A stretch of 64,000 nucleotides of DNA, taken from assembly GCF_021033825.1 (NCBI RefSeq), contig NZ_JAIFXZ010000004.1, forward strand, positions 1 through 64,000. Reading direction: 5' to 3'. Of this stretch, positions 27,691 to 37,550 are shown in pieces. How positions within the stretch are numbered: position 1 is the stretch's first letter; the number at the start of each line of letters is the position of its first letter. The notes beneath the pieces were generated by a model. That model saw only the letters and a list, made by a program, of their open reading frames with translations. It was not told the DNA's origin and did no database searches. Both the position numbers and the translations under genes were made by a program. The DNA is from Dietzia aurantiaca. GTDB taxonomy: Bacteria > Actinomycetota > Actinomycetes > Mycobacteriales > Mycobacteriaceae.

Positions 27691-28613
27691 GCCGAACGCA
27701 ACACGTCCAGCGCGTGCTGGAGATCGCCGGGGTAGGAGCTGGCGAAGTCGACGCGCGCGCCCGTCCCGGGATGCTCGAAGCCCAGTCCGACCGCGTGCAG
27801 CCACTGCCGCTCCAGCCCGAGTCGCGAGGCCAGGACGGGATCCGCGCCATAGGTGAGGTCACCCGCGCACGGATGGTGCAGCGCCGAGAAGTGCACGCGG
27901 ATCTGGTGCGTGCGACCGGTCTCGAGCTTCACCTCGACGAGGGTGGCGGCCTGGTGCGCCTCGAGGGTGTCGTAGTGGGTGATCGAGTGCTTGCCGTCGG
28001 AGGTCACCGCGAAGCGCCAGTCCGACGACGTGTGACGCCCGATCGGCGCGTCGATGGTCCCCGACAGCGGATCGGGGTGCCCCTGGACCAGCGCGTGGTA
28101 GGTCTTGTCGACCGTGCGGTCGCGGAACGCGCGCTTGAGGAGGGTGTAGGCGCGCTCGGACGCGGCCACCACCATCAGGCCGGACGTGCCCACGTCGAGG
28201 CGGTGGACGATGCCCTTGCGCTCCGGCGGGCCCGAGGTGGAGATGCGGTACCCGGCGGCGGCGAGGCCGCCGATCACGGTGGGACCGGTCCAGCCGACCG
28301 AGGCGTGCGCCGCGACGCCCACGGGCTTGTCGACGACGACGATGTCGCTGTCCGAATACAAGACCGTCATGCCCTCGACGGGTTCGGCGACCACCGCGGG
28401 CTCGGCCCGGGGTTCGGGCATCTCGACTTCGATCCAGCTCATCCCGGTGAGCTTGTCCGACTTGCCGACGGTCTGCCCGTCGAGCAGGACCTTGCCCTCC
28501 GCGGTGAGATCGGCCACCGCGGTGCGCGAGATGCCCAGGAGTCGGGAGACGCCGGCGTCGACACGCATGCCGTCGAGGCCGTCGGGGACGGGGAAGGTGC
28601 GGACCTCACCCAT
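27687..28613 (-). CDS. rluD: RluA-family 23S rRNA pseudouridine synthase
   Basis: A 308-aa enzyme with an N-terminal S4 RNA-binding domain (residues 15-65) and a catalytic domain. The catalytic Asp140 lies in [28 protein letters not shown] is the other signature. It converts specific uridines of large-subunit rRNA to pseudouridine. The ATG at 28613 overlaps the lspA stop by 8 bp, the usual lspA-rluD pairing. Confidence 0.9.
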   Translation of the reverse strand: MGEVRTFPVPDGLDGMRVDAGVSRLLGISRTAVADLTAEGKVLLDGQTVGKSDKLTGMSWIEVEMPEPRAEPAVVAEPVEGMTVLYSDSDIVVVDKPVGVAAHASVGWTGPTVIGGLAAAGYRISTSGPPERKGIVHRLDVGTSGLMVVAASERAYTLLKRAFRDRTVDKTYHALVQGHPDPLSGTIDAPIGRHTSSDWRFAVTSDGKHSITHYDTLEAHQAATLVEVKLETGRTHQIRVHFSALHHPCAGDLTYGADPVLASRLGLERQWLHAVGLGFEHPGTGARVDFASSYPGDLQHALDVLRSA

Positions 28614-29244
28614 CGGCGGTCTTCTCGCCATCGTTGTCGGAGACCGCCGTGCGCTTCGGCCTGTCCGCCCGGTCCGACCGGTCCGAGGCCAGAGTGCCGT
28701 CGTAGTCGATGTTGCGGAACACCGCGACGGCGACGACGATCACGCCGGCCACGAGGCACGAGTCGGCCACGTTGAACACGGGCCACCAGCCGACGGACAT
28801 GTAGTCCACGACATGCCCGCGCAGGACGCCGGGGTCGCGCACCAGGCGGTCCACCAGGTTGCCGGCGGCACCGCCCATGATCAGGCCCAGCCCCCACGCC
28901 CACCAGCGTGAGTGGACCCGGCGCGAGAACCAGATCAGCGCCAGCACCACGATGATCGCGACCACGCTCAGCACGGCCGTCAGTTCGGTGCCCATCGAGA
29001 ACGCCGCGCCGGGGTTGCGGATCAGCACCAGCCGAACGTTTTCTCCGATGAGCTCGATCGGCCGACCCGGCTCGAGACCGATCACCGCCAGGACCTTCGC
29101 GAGCTGATCGAGGAGCACGACCACCACACCGATCACCAGCATGACCGTCGGTCCTGCCGCGAAGTAGCCCGGCGCCGCGCTCGCGGGTGCCGGGCCGGGC
29201 GTGTGCCCCGTCGCGTCCGACCGCGTCTCGTTGGTGTCCGTCAT
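28606..29244 (-). CDS. lspA: Lipoprotein signal peptidase (signal peptidase II)
   Basis: A 212-aa inner-membrane aspartyl protease that removes the signal peptide of prolipoproteins after lipid attachment. Four transmembrane helices are visible. The catalytic aspartates are Asp147 (VVDYM) and Asp161 (FNVADS), with GNLVDR at 128-133. The polar N-terminus (residues 1-27) and acidic/basic C-tail are longer than in E. coli. The ATG at 29244 has GATACT 7 nt upstream. Its substrates here include the lipoproteins at 3333, 29315, 30326 and 62042. Confidence 0.95.
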   Translation of the reverse strand: MTDTNETRSDATGHTPGPAPASAAPGYFAAGPTVMLVIGVVVVLLDQLAKVLAVIGLEPGRPIELIGENVRLVLIRNPGAAFSMGTELTAVLSVVAIIVVLALIWFSRRVHSRWWAWGLGLIMGGAAGNLVDRLVRDPGVLRGHVVDYMSVGWWPVFNVADSCLVAGVIVVAVAVFRNIDYDGTLASDRSDRADRPKRTAVSDNDGEKTADG

Positions 29245-29301
29245 GGGACCCAGTATCCCTGATGACGCCGCCGAGCCGGATGACGCGGGTGGGCCACCCT
29301 C

Positions 29302-29307
29302 TAGGCT
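29302..29307 (+). promoter_or_regulatory. -10 box for leaderless transcription of the lipoprotein gene
   Basis: TAGGCT ends 7 nt before the GTG at 29315; no ribosome-binding site is present. Confidence 0.5.
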
Positions 29308-29314
29308 CGGTGCC

Positions 29315-30325
29315 GTGGAACCGCGATCGCACAGTGCCCCCGCCCGCCCGCGCGCCGCCCGCCGTGGCCGTCGACTCCTCGCCACCGCCGTGGCGGCCTC
29401 GGTGCTCCTCGGCACTGCGGCCTGCGGGGATTCCGAGTCCGAGGACCCCTCGACCGGCGCCGGCGGCTCGAGCGTCGCCGCGGACGACCAGTCACTGGAA
29501 CCCGAGGTGACGGTCGATCCCGGCCCCGCGCCTGTGGTCGAGGTCCTGGACGCCGGGGCCGGCGAGCGGCGCGTCCTGTCGTACGGGCCCTCCCGCGAGC
29601 CGGCGACGGTCGAGGTGTCCCAGTCGGGCACCACGCGCACCGAGGTGCCGGGCGCCCAGACGCGCGTCGATCAGACCCCCGCGCAGACCCTCACACTCGA
29701 GGGCCGTTCCGAGCCCGACGTGGACGGGGCCCAGCGCGCCGAGGTCACGGTCCGGGAGTTCACCTCCACGGACGAGCTGCGTGCCGCCCAGTTCTCCACG
29801 GCCCCGGGGTTCACGGCGACATGGACGCGCAGCGCGGACGGCAGCATTCGCGAGCTGGGGCTCGCCGCACCCGTGGACGCCACCGACGCCGCCCGCGCGG
29901 CGGTGGAGATCGCCGCCAACGCCATCTCGGACGCCACCGTGGTCTTCCCCACCGAGGCGATCGGCGAGGGTGCCCGATGGACGGCCACCCGTCAGGTCGA
30001 CGACGCGGTGGCATCGACGCGCGTCGTGACCTACGAACTCGTCGAGCTCGACGGCGACCTCGCCACCGTCCGAACGGAGACCACCGCCCCGGATGCCGCG
30101 GACACCCTGACCGCCCCGGCCCCCGACGGCGGGCCCGGCGTCACCCTCGACGTGGCGACCTACGACATCACCGGCTCCGGCGAGCTGACCGTCGACCTCC
30201 GGGCGGCGCTACCGACCGACGGAGAGACCGAGTCCTCGACGAGAGCCGTGTACGTCGACCCCGAGACGGGGCAACGTACGACCTTCGACGAGGACTCGGT
30301 CCTGGAGTTCCGCAGCGTCGGCTGA
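29315..30325 (+). CDS. Putative lipoprotein of unknown function
   Basis: A 336-aa exported protein: basic N-region, hydrophobic core and a lipobox-like LGTAAC with Cys37 as the acylation site. A Ser/Glu/Asp-rich linker precedes a beta-rich domain with repeated T-E-V-x-V and acidic motifs. No catalytic motif is recognised. It may be a substrate-binding or envelope-stability lipoprotein, but this is speculation. The GTG start is supported by the TAGGCT box. Its stop abuts the stop of the convergent MTB12-like gene with no gap. Confidence 0.75.
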   Translation: MEPRSHSAPARPRAARRGRRLLATAVAASVLLGTAACGDSESEDPSTGAGGSSVAADDQSLEPEVTVDPGPAPVVEVLDAGAGERRVLSYGPSREPATVEVSQSGTTRTEVPGAQTRVDQTPAQTLTLEGRSEPDVDGAQRAEVTVREFTSTDELRAAQFSTAPGFTATWTRSADGSIRELGLAAPVDATDAARAAVEIAANAISDATVVFPTEAIGEGARWTATRQVDDAVASTRVVTYELVELDGDLATVRTETTAPDAADTLTAPAPDGGPGVTLDVATYDITGSGELTVDLRAALPTDGETESSTRAVYVDPETGQRTTFDEDSVLEFRSVG

Positions 30326-30820
30326 TCAGGCCGCCGCGCAGGTGGCCGGCGGCTCGAGGCCGGCGTTGGTGATCAGCGCGCAGGCGAAGGACTTCTGGAG
30401 CATCCAGTTGCCGCCCTGGTTGATGAACTGGGCCTGGACGTTGATGGGCTCCTGCCCGGGCTGGTTGATCACGGCGTTGGCGATGAGGGTGCCGGGGATG
30501 TCGCCCTCGGCGACGCCCGTGATCACCACGGAGGCGCCCTGCTGCTCCTTGAGGGCCGCGATCTGGTCGAAGATCTCGGGCGCCTCGGCGCCACCCTCGA
30601 CCAGGTTGACCTTCTCCTCCACCGGGACGTTCGGATCCGAAGCCTGGTCGAGTAGCACGGTCAGCTCCTCGGCGGTGGGGACCGCCGCCGCCTGCTGTGA
30701 GCTCGTGGTGGGCGCCGGGGCGGTCTCCCGGCCGTCGTTGTCGTCACCACCGCAGGCGGCCAGACCGCCCAGGGCGAAAGCGGACAGGGAGACTGCGGCG
30801 ATGGTCCGTCGAAGACTCAC
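30326..30820 (-). CDS. MTB12-like low-molecular-weight antigen lipoprotein
   Basis: A 164-aa exported lipoprotein with signal peptide and lipobox LAAC (Cys23). The mature part (DPNVPVEEKVNLVEGG, then QFINQGGNWML) resembles the secreted MTB12/CFP-2 antigens of mycobacteria in length and motif order. The function of that family is not known; the fold is a small cystatin-like domain as I recall. The GTG at 30820 follows AAAGGA. It is divergent from the asparaginase gene. Confidence 0.75.
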   Translation of the reverse strand: MSLRRTIAAVSLSAFALGGLAACGGDDNDGRETAPAPTTSSQQAAAVPTAEELTVLLDQASDPNVPVEEKVNLVEGGAEAPEIFDQIAALKEQQGASVVITGVAEGDIPGTLIANAVINQPGQEPINVQAQFINQGGNWMLQKSFACALITNAGLEPPATCAAA

Positions 30821-30981
30821 GCGGGGTCCTTTCGTCGAATGTGCGGTTCCGGGTGGACGCTCCGGGCCCGGGGCGGTCCGAGGACCGCGTCACCGGCCCA
30901 ACGAACACGGAGGTGCCATTGTTCCATCGACAGCGGCCCGGGTGGTTGACGACGGGCCGTGCGACCACCACTGTGGACCGG

Positions 30982-32034
30982 GTGAACAGCGCCGAGACCA
31001 GCACAGATGCCCCCCATGTCGTGATCTGCACCACGGGTGGCACGATCACGGCGTCGACAGCCACGGACGGCGCGGTCGTCGCCGGGGACTCCGACGCCGT
31101 CACCGGGGCGATGCTCGACGAGCTCCGGGCCGTACTCCCGGGCGGGATACGGGTGAGCGCGCGGCCCGTTCTGGACGGCGACTCATCGACGTTCGGCCCC
31201 GCCGAGTGGGACCTCCTCGTCGCCGCCGTCACCGACGTCCTGGCCGACCCCTCCGTGACCGGGGTGGTGATCTCCCACGGCACCGACTCGCTGGAGGAAT
31301 CGGCGATCGCGCTGGATCTCCACCACAGCGATCCCCGACCCGTGGCGCTGACCGGGGCGCAGCTCCCCGCCGATCATCCGGAGGCAGACGGCCCCGCCAA
31401 CCTGCTCGACGCCGTCCTCCTCGCCGCCGATCCGGTCTCCCGCGGGCTCGGGGTGCTGGTGGTGCTCGGGCGCGCGATCCTGCAGGCCCGGGGGGTGCGC
31501 AAGTGGCACACCACCGACCCCGTCGCCTTCGCGCGCAACTCCCCCGAGCAGCCGGTCGAGGACCTGCCGCCCGAGCTCGAGCGCCCGGTGCTCGACGGGC
31601 GCGCCCGGTTCGCCGACGTCCGGGTCGACGTGGTGGCCTGCCCGCCCGGATCAGACGCCGCCGCCCTCCGGGCGTGCGTGGACGCCGGGGCCCGCGGGCT
31701 CGTCCTCGAGGGCTCGGGTTCCGGCAACCTGCCCCCGCTCGTGGCGGATGCGGTCGCGGAGCTGACGGACGACCGGCCCGACATCGTGGTGGTGGCCGGC
31801 ACCCGCGTCCCCCGGGGGGAGGCGACAGCCACCTACGGCGGGCGCGGCGGCGGTGCCGAACTCGCGAGCCGGGGCGTCCTCTCCGCCGGCTACCTGCGAT
31901 CGGGGCAGGCCCGGGTCCTGCTCGCCGCGCTCCTCAGCGTCGCCGAGGCCGGCGACACCACTTCCGATGATGAGCGCGCCGCTGCCGCGACCGCGGTGCG
32001 GCGGCAGTGGTCGCGGTACCACCTCTACAGCTGA
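30982..32034 (+). CDS. ansA: L-asparaginase
   Basis: A 350-aa type I/II-fold asparaginase, hydrolysing asparagine to aspartate and ammonia. The catalytic threonines are Thr21 in TTGGTIT and Thr101 in SHGTDSLEES; the GAQLPADHPEADGP loop is also conserved. No signal peptide, so it is likely cytoplasmic. The GTG at 30982 is chosen because conserved sequence begins about 15 codons later; a GTG at 30973 is possible and neither has a clear ribosome-binding site. Confidence 0.88.
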   Translation: MNSAETSTDAPHVVICTTGGTITASTATDGAVVAGDSDAVTGAMLDELRAVLPGGIRVSARPVLDGDSSTFGPAEWDLLVAAVTDVLADPSVTGVVISHGTDSLEESAIALDLHHSDPRPVALTGAQLPADHPEADGPANLLDAVLLAADPVSRGLGVLVVLGRAILQARGVRKWHTTDPVAFARNSPEQPVEDLPPELERPVLDGRARFADVRVDVVACPPGSDAAALRACVDAGARGLVLEGSGSGNLPPLVADAVAELTDDRPDIVVVAGTRVPRGEATATYGGRGGGAELASRGVLSAGYLRSGQARVLLAALLSVAEAGDTTSDDERAAAATAVRRQWSRYHLYS

Positions 32035-32070
32035 CGAGAGCACCGGGCTCGCACCTCAGGGCCGCGCGCG

Positions 32071-32100
32071 ACGGAGCAGGACGGAGCAGGACGGAGCGGG
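32071..32100. repeat. Three 10-bp tandem repeats in the ansA-dinB gap
   Basis: ACGGAGCAGG is repeated at 32071, 32081 and (as ACGGAGCGGG) 32091. It is flanked by GCCGCGCGCG at 32061 and a matching CGCGCGCGGC-type run near 32110-32119, which could pair across the repeats. The 112-bp convergent gap holds no gene; this may be the terminator region. Confidence 0.5.
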
Positions 32101-32146
32101 ACGAAGGCCGCGCGCGGCACGATCGGACAAACCGGTCGGACGCCGG

Positions 32147-33676
32147 TCACCACCCGAGGGAATCCAGCGGATCAGCGGGCTCGAGGGCGGGATCGTCATC
32201 GGCGAAGGTGCGCATGCGTCCCGGCCCGGTGGCCGCCGTCTCGAACCGCACCGACACCCGGCCGTGGCCCGAGCCCTGCACCCACCCGTGCCCGAACTCG
32301 GGATGACGCACATCCGACCCGGTGCGGAACCGCTCGTCAGAGTCCTGCCGCCACGCACCGATCGTCGGGACCACGCCGGCCGAGCCGCCGTTCCCAGCAC
32401 CGGCGCCCGCGAGATCCTGCCCCACCGTGGTGATCCCGCCCGGCTCGGCGTTCTCGTCCAGCACGCCGCCCGGCTCCTCCCCCGGGTCCGCGCTCTCGGA
32501 TGTCACGGTGGTGCCCACTCCGACGATGTCGGGCAGCTCGTCGTCGTCGTCGGATCCTGACCCTCCACCCACGCCGCCACCCGCCCGGTGGTCCGGCACG
32601 AACTCCTGCTCGAACAACGCGTCCTGATGGAACTGCGTCAGACCCGAGAGCCCCACGCCGAGCAGGCGGATCGCGCCGAACTCGACGGGGTCCGGGGCCA
32701 GCGAGCGGGCCACCGAGATGATCGTCTCCAGCGACGTGGTGCCCTGCGGCAGCGTGTACGAGCGGGTGATCGACGTGAAATCGGAACGCTTGACCTTGAC
32801 CGTCACCGTGCGAGCCGCACGCCCATCCGTGAGCAGGCGGCGGTGCGCACCTTCCGCGGCCCGGCGTACGGCGGCCACCACCTGGCCGGCCGTGGTGAGG
32901 TCGGCGGCGAACGTGCTCTCGGCGCTGATCTGCTTGGCCTCGGCCCGTTCCTCGACGGGGCGGTCATCGTAACCGCGCGCGATGCGGGCGATCGCCGGGC
33001 CCACCGTCCGGCCGAGGGCGTGCACGACGTCGTCGTCATCCATCGCCGCCAGGTCACCGATTGTCGCGATCCCGAACTGCGCCAGCCGCTCCCCCGCCAC
33101 CGGGCCCACACCCCACAGGCTCCGGGCGGGAAGGGGCCCCAGGACGTCGGCGTGATCGCGGCGCGAGACCACCGCGATGCCGTCAGGTTTCGCCAGGTCA
33201 GAGGCGATCTTGGCGTACTGCTTGCCGGCCCCCGCACCCACCGACGCCGGTAGCCCTGTGGCCTCGCGGATCGCCGTGCGCAGATCCTGCGCCCAGGCCC
33301 GCGTCCGATCGGCGTCCGCGCCGCGGAGCTCCGGGGGTTCGAGGAACGCCTCGTCGACCGACACCTGCTCGACCACCGGGGCGTGCTCGGCGAACACCTC
33401 GAACACGCGACGGCTCAGCGCGCGGTACACCGGCATCCGCGGCGGCACGAACACCGCCGACGGACCGACAAGGCGGCGCGCCTGATGCGACGGCATCGCC
33501 GACCGAGCACCGAAGGCTCGGGCCTCATACGAGGCACCTGCCACGACCCCGCGGCCGCCGGTACCGCCGACCAGCACCGGCCGACCCCGAAGGGTCGGCC
33601 GCGTGAGCTGCTCACAGGACGCGAAGAACGCATCCATGTCCACGTGCAGGACCCACCGGTCCTGCCCCTCACCCAC
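32147..33676 (-). CDS. dinB: DNA polymerase IV (Y family) with C-terminal extension
   Basis: A 509-aa translesion polymerase, about 150 residues longer than E. coli DinB. Catalytic motifs are [13 protein letters not shown] (Asp13) and [25 protein letters not shown] is the Y-family finger motif. After the little-finger domain come a Gly/Asp/Glu-rich linker (about 365-445) and a final domain with [18 protein letters not shown] and VSVRFE, like small Tudor/SH3-like folds at the ends of some helicases. A canonical beta-clamp motif was not identified. The GTG start lies 12 bp after the ileS stop. Confidence 0.88.
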   Translation of the reverse strand: MGEGQDRWVLHVDMDAFFASCEQLTRPTLRGRPVLVGGTGGRGVVAGASYEARAFGARSAMPSHQARRLVGPSAVFVPPRMPVYRALSRRVFEVFAEHAPVVEQVSVDEAFLEPPELRGADADRTRAWAQDLRTAIREATGLPASVGAGAGKQYAKIASDLAKPDGIAVVSRRDHADVLGPLPARSLWGVGPVAGERLAQFGIATIGDLAAMDDDDVVHALGRTVGPAIARIARGYDDRPVEERAEAKQISAESTFAADLTTAGQVVAAVRRAAEGAHRRLLTDGRAARTVTVKVKRSDFTSITRSYTLPQGTTSLETIISVARSLAPDPVEFGAIRLLGVGLSGLTQFHQDALFEQEFVPDHRAGGGVGGGSGSDDDDELPDIVGVGTTVTSESADPGEEPGGVLDENAEPGGITTVGQDLAGAGAGNGGSAGVVPTIGAWRQDSDERFRTGSDVRHPEFGHGWVQGSGHGRVSVRFETAATGPGRMRTFADDDPALEPADPLDSLGW

Positions 33677-33688
33677 GAGGGAGTCCGA

Positions 33689-36600
33689 TCAGACCCGAGA
33701 CAGCGTCATCCTGACGCCCTCGGCGAGCTCGATCGGATCCCCGTCGGCCGGATCCAGCGCGTCGACCACCGCGAAGTCGGTGGCCAGCACCTCGCCCGCG
33801 ATGAGCTGCGCGTGGCGGTCGGCCCACTCGCGTCGCTCTGCCGGAACCGCCATGCGCACCCGGATACGGTCGGAGATGTCGAGGCCCGCCGCACGGCGCG
33901 CCTCCTGCAGTTCGCGGATGCGGTCCTTGGCCCACCCCTCGGCCTCCAACTCCTCCGTCACCGTGAGGTCCAGGACCACCAGGCCCGCGCCCCCGGGAAG
34001 CGCAGCGGTGGACTCCGGGTCGGCGGCCACGAGCCGGTGCTCGAACTCGCCCTCCACCAGACGTACGCCGCCGGCCGTCACCACACCGTCGACCTCCGTC
34101 CAGTCGCCGGTCTTGGCGGCCTTGATACAGGCCTGGACCTGCTTGCCCAGACGGGGGCCCGCGGCGCGCGCGTTGACCGCGAGCTCCATCCGACCGTGTG
34201 CGGCGACGTCGCTGGTGAGGACAACGTTCTTGACGTTGACCTCATCAGCGATGATCCCGGTGAACGGCTGCAACCGCTCGGCGTCCGGCATGGCCACGGT
34301 GAGTGTGTCGAGCGGCAGTCGCACGCGCAGCTGCTTGGCCTTGCGCACCGAGGACACGGTCGAACACACCGCCCGCACGGCCTCCATCGCCTCGACCAGG
34401 CCCGGGTCGCGCGGCAGCGAGTCCGCGTCCGGCCAGTCCACCAGGTGTACGGAATCCTCGCCCGTCAGCCCGGTCCAGATCACCTCGGACATCAGCGGCA
34501 GCAGCGGGGCCGCCAGACGCATCGTGGTCTCGAGCACCGTATAGAGCGTGTCGAACGCATCGCGCGAATCCTGACCGCTGGACTCACCCGCCCAGAAGCG
34601 CGAGCGCGACCGTCGCACGTACCAGTTGGTCAGGGCGTCGGCGAACAGACGCAGCTCGTCGCAGGCCGCCGCGATATCGGTGATGTCCAGGGCCTCGGTC
34701 ATGGCATCGCGCGTCGACGCCAACCGGGACAGGATGTACCGGTCCAACACATGCTGGGAATCGGTCCGCCAGGTCGCGCGCTCGGAGGCGTACAGCTGGA
34801 AGAAGCTGTACGAGTTCCACAGCGGCAGCATCGCCTGGCGCACGCCCTCACGGATGCCCTGCTCGGTCACCACGAGGTTGCCACCGCGCAGGATCGGCGA
34901 GCTCATGAGGAACCAGCGCATGGCGTCGGAGCCGTCCCGCGAGAACACCTCGTTGACATCCGGGTAGTTGCCCTTGGACTTGCTCATCTTGAGCCCGTCG
35001 TTGCCCAGGACGATGCCGTGGGCGGCGACGTGGGTGAACGCGGGGCGGTCGAACAGCGCCGTGGCCAGGACGTGCATGGTGTAGAACCAGCCGCGCGTCT
35101 GGCCGTTGTACTCGACGATGAAGTCGCCCGGGAAGTGGGTCTCGAACCACTCCTTGTTCTCGAACGGGTAGTGGACCTGCGCGAACGGCATGGAGCCGGA
35201 CTCGAACCAGCAGTCGAACACGTCCGCCACGCGGCGCATCGTGGACCTGCCGGTCGGGTCGTCCGGGTTCGGCCGGGTCAGGTCGTCGATGTACGGGCGG
35301 TGCAGGTCCGTCGGCCGCACGCCGAAGTCCCGCTCGAGCTCGTCGAGGGAGCCGTAGACGTCCACGCGCGGGTAGGCCGGGTCGTCGGACTCCCAGACCG
35401 GGATGGGCGCGCCCCAGTAGCGGTTGCGGTTGATGTTCCAGTCTCGGGCGCCCTCGAGCCACTTGCCGAACTGCCCGTCGCGCACGTGCTCGGGCATCCA
35501 GGTGATCTGCTCGCGGTTGAGCTCGACCATGCGGTCGCGGAACGCGGTGACCCGGACGAACCACGCGGGCAGCGCCATGTAGATGAGCGGTTGTCCGGAG
35601 CGCCACGAGTGCGGGTAGGAGTGCTCGATGGTCTCGTGGCGGATCAGCCGACCGGCGGCCCGCAGGTCGCGCGAGATGGGCGCGTTGGCGTCGAAGACCA
35701 GCTGGCCCGCGTACGGCGGCACCTCGGAGGTGAACTTGCCGTCCGGGCCGACGGGGATCACCAGTTCGATCCCCGCGACGCTACAGGTCTCCATGTCCTC
35801 CTCACCGAACGCGGGGGCCTGGTGGACGATGCCGGTGCCGGACTCGGTGGTCACGTAATCGGCGGCCAGGACCACATGGGAGTTCGGGTGTCCGGCGAAG
35901 AAGTCGAACGGCGGGGTGTACCGCAGGCCCACGAGTTCGGAGCCCTTGACGGTGGCCACGACCTCGGCCTCCTCACCGAACTCGGCAGCGTAGACCCCAC
36001 GCCGGGCCTCGGCCACGACGAAGGTGCGGCCGGCGAACTCACCGGCGGCCACGCGGACCACCGAGTAGTCGATGTCCGGGTGCACGGCGGCCGCGAGGTT
36101 CGACGGCAGGGTCCACGGGGTGGTGGTCCACACCAGCGCCTCGGCGCCGTGGAACGGGCTGTCCTGCGGAGCCTCGAGCGGCAGACCGACGGTGACGGCC
36201 GGGTCCTGACGCATCTTGTAGGCGTCGTCCAGACGGGTCTCCTGGTTGGACAGCGGCGTCTGCTCGTACCAGGAGTACGGCAGCACGCGGAAGCCCTTGT
36301 AGATCAGCCCCTTGTCGTACAGCTGCTTGAACGCCCACAGCACGGACTCGGTGAAGTCGATGTCGAGGGTCTTGTAGTCGTTCTCGAAGTCCACCCAACG
36401 GGCCTGACGGTGGACGTACTCCTCCCATTCGTCGGTGTACTGCAGCACCGACTTCTTGCACGCTGCGTTGAACTCGGCCAGACCCATGTCGAGGATCTGC
36501 GACTTCTCCGTGATGCCCAGCTGCTTCTCCGCCTCGAGCTCTGCGGGCAGGCCGTGGCAGTCCCAACCGAAGCGGCGGTCGACCTTGTAGCCACGCATGG

Positions 36601-36898
36601 TGCGGTAGCGAGGGACGACGTCCTTGACGTACCCGGTGAGCAGGTGGCCGTAATGGGGCAGGCCGTTGGCGAAGGGGGGCCCGTCGTAGAAGACGTACTC
36701 CTCGGCGTCCGCACGGTTGCGGATGGACTCGCGGAAGGTGTCCCGGTCGTCCCAGCGGGCAAGGACCGTCTCTTCGAGCGCGGGGAACGACGGCGACTGC
36801 GACATGCCGCCGCCGGTCAGGTCAAGGATCGGGTACGCGCTACCGGTGACGGCGGTTCCGGGGTTCTCGGCATCCGGGGTCGCGGATTCGGTACTCAT
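33689..36898 (-). CDS. ileS: Isoleucyl-tRNA synthetase
   Basis: The 1069-aa class I synthetase. The HIGH motif is HYGH at 82-85 (in [12 protein letters not shown]) and KMSKS occurs as LKMSKSKGN. The editing (CP1) domain lies between them and the tRNA-binding C-terminus follows. The layout is the long type lacking the C-terminal zinc finger, as in many actinobacteria. The ATG at 36898 follows GAGGAG at about 10 nt spacing. That site is the expected target of the upstream T-box leader, so translation should rise when uncharged tRNA-Ile accumulates. Confidence 0.95.
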   Translation of the reverse strand: MSTESATPDAENPGTAVTGSAYPILDLTGGGMSQSPSFPALEETVLARWDDRDTFRESIRNRADAEEYVFYDGPPFANGLPHYGHLLTGYVKDVVPRYRTMRGYKVDRRFGWDCHGLPAELEAEKQLGITEKSQILDMGLAEFNAACKKSVLQYTDEWEEYVHRQARWVDFENDYKTLDIDFTESVLWAFKQLYDKGLIYKGFRVLPYSWYEQTPLSNQETRLDDAYKMRQDPAVTVGLPLEAPQDSPFHGAEALVWTTTPWTLPSNLAAAVHPDIDYSVVRVAAGEFAGRTFVVAEARRGVYAAEFGEEAEVVATVKGSELVGLRYTPPFDFFAGHPNSHVVLAADYVTTESGTGIVHQAPAFGEEDMETCSVAGIELVIPVGPDGKFTSEVPPYAGQLVFDANAPISRDLRAAGRLIRHETIEHSYPHSWRSGQPLIYMALPAWFVRVTAFRDRMVELNREQITWMPEHVRDGQFGKWLEGARDWNINRNRYWGAPIPVWESDDPAYPRVDVYGSLDELERDFGVRPTDLHRPYIDDLTRPNPDDPTGRSTMRRVADVFDCWFESGSMPFAQVHYPFENKEWFETHFPGDFIVEYNGQTRGWFYTMHVLATALFDRPAFTHVAAHGIVLGNDGLKMSKSKGNYPDVNEVFSRDGSDAMRWFLMSSPILRGGNLVVTEQGIREGVRQAMLPLWNSYSFFQLYASERATWRTDSQHVLDRYILSRLASTRDAMTEALDITDIAAACDELRLFADALTNWYVRRSRSRFWAGESSGQDSRDAFDTLYTVLETTMRLAAPLLPLMSEVIWTGLTGEDSVHLVDWPDADSLPRDPGLVEAMEAVRAVCSTVSSVRKAKQLRVRLPLDTLTVAMPDAERLQPFTGIIADEVNVKNVVLTSDVAAHGRMELAVNARAAGPRLGKQVQACIKAAKTGDWTEVDGVVTAGGVRLVEGEFEHRLVAADPESTAALPGGAGLVVLDLTVTEELEAEGWAKDRIRELQEARRAAGLDISDRIRVRMAVPAERREWADRHAQLIAGEVLATDFAVVDALDPADGDPIELAEGVRMTLSRV

Positions 36899-36913
36899 CT
36901 GGGCGGGACTCCT

Positions 36914-37140
36914 CGCGTACGGGGCCCGCACGAGTTCGCATCCGTGGGGCCGTCAGGCCTGCGCTCGGGGACGATCCGGGTGCGACCAGCGCACCCGTCC
37001 GCGGTACCACCCCGTTTGACGACGACGACGCGACGCCCACTCGTGGGTCAGGCTGTGACGGGCCTTCCCGTTCGGTTCTACTGAGCCATCCCGTAAAGGA
37101 TCGGCCGTTCTTCCGAGCGCTCCCCGGTGATGGTCGGATC
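36914..37140 (-). promoter_or_regulatory. T-box riboswitch in the ileS leader
   Basis: On the minus strand TGGTACCGCG at 37000-37009 is the T-box core; TGGT matches the ACCA end of tRNA-Ile. A short Stem I starts near 37136, with ATC at 37129-37131 as candidate isoleucine specifier, followed by CACCGGGGAGCGCTCGGAAG. The AGTAGAACCGAACGGG segment matches the stem II region of actinobacterial ileS T-boxes. A GC hairpin (GGGTGCG-CTGGT-CGCACCC) follows the core, then the GAGGAG ribosome-binding site. No U-tract terminator is seen, so control of translation is likely. Confidence 0.9.
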
Positions 37141-37174
37141 AGTGCGCGTCCGGATCGAGGCCGGATAGTTCCAG

Positions 37175-37180
37175 ATCCTA
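37175..37180 (-). promoter_or_regulatory. -10 box of the ileS T-box transcript
   Basis: TAGGAT on the minus strand, overlapping the stop codon of the preceding small gene. Transcription would begin near 37168, giving a 270-nt leader that contains the whole T-box. Confidence 0.5.
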
Positions 37181-37390
37181 CCCGTCGGCGTTGGTGTCCG
37201 CCTCTTCCGCGTCAGCGGTCGGTGCTTCGTCACGACCGCCGCGGCCACGGATGAGGTCGACCAGCAGGAGGAGCAGACCGATCCCACCGACCGCGATGCA
37301 TGCCCACGCCCACCCGATGTTGCCGGTGGCGACCGCCGCGACGAGGAATGCGAACCCGAGGATCGTCAGTCCGAGTGCGGCGACGAGCAT
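37178..37390 (-). CDS. Small two-helix membrane protein
   Basis: A 70-aa protein with two hydrophobic helices (residues 2-21 and 25-47) and a charged, acidic C-tail. The ATG at 37390 is chosen over upstream in-frame starts because it follows CAGGAGG with ideal spacing. No function is known. It has its own -10 box after the wag31 terminator, and its stop codon lies within the ileS promoter. Confidence 0.75.
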   Translation of the reverse strand: MLVAALGLTILGFAFLVAAVATGNIGWAWACIAVGGIGLLLLLVDLIRGRGGRDEAPTADAEEADTNADG

Positions 37391-37467
37391 CGTTCCTCCT
37401 GGTGCTTGTGGAGCGGGTGCCGGTGGCGGGGACGACGACACCGACCGGCGGTCGTCCACTGCCCTCG

Positions 37468-37473
37468 AATATA
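37468..37473 (-). promoter_or_regulatory. -10 box of the small membrane protein gene
   Basis: TATATT on the minus strand lies just after the wag31 terminator hairpin and about 78 bp before the ATG at 37390. It stands out in GC-rich surroundings. Confidence 0.45.
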
Positions 37474-37479
37474 CGTCGA

Positions 37480-37506
37480 CCCCCGCACCCTGGGCAGGGG
37501 CGGGGG
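37480..37506 (-). terminator. Hairpin terminator downstream of wag31
   Basis: On the minus strand CCCCCGC and GCGGGGG (7 bp) enclose an inner CCCTG-CC-CAGGG. It lies 45 bp after the wag31 stop and immediately before a new promoter. No clear U-tract. Confidence 0.5.
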
Positions 37507-37550
37507 CCGAGGCCTCAGATCACCGGCTGGTCAGCGCGGTGTCCGGATTC

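Noticed and set aside
33383-37084. A 1233-codon open frame on the plus strand
   Set aside because: Antisense to dinB and ileS, whose catalytic motifs are intact; no start signal and no domain.
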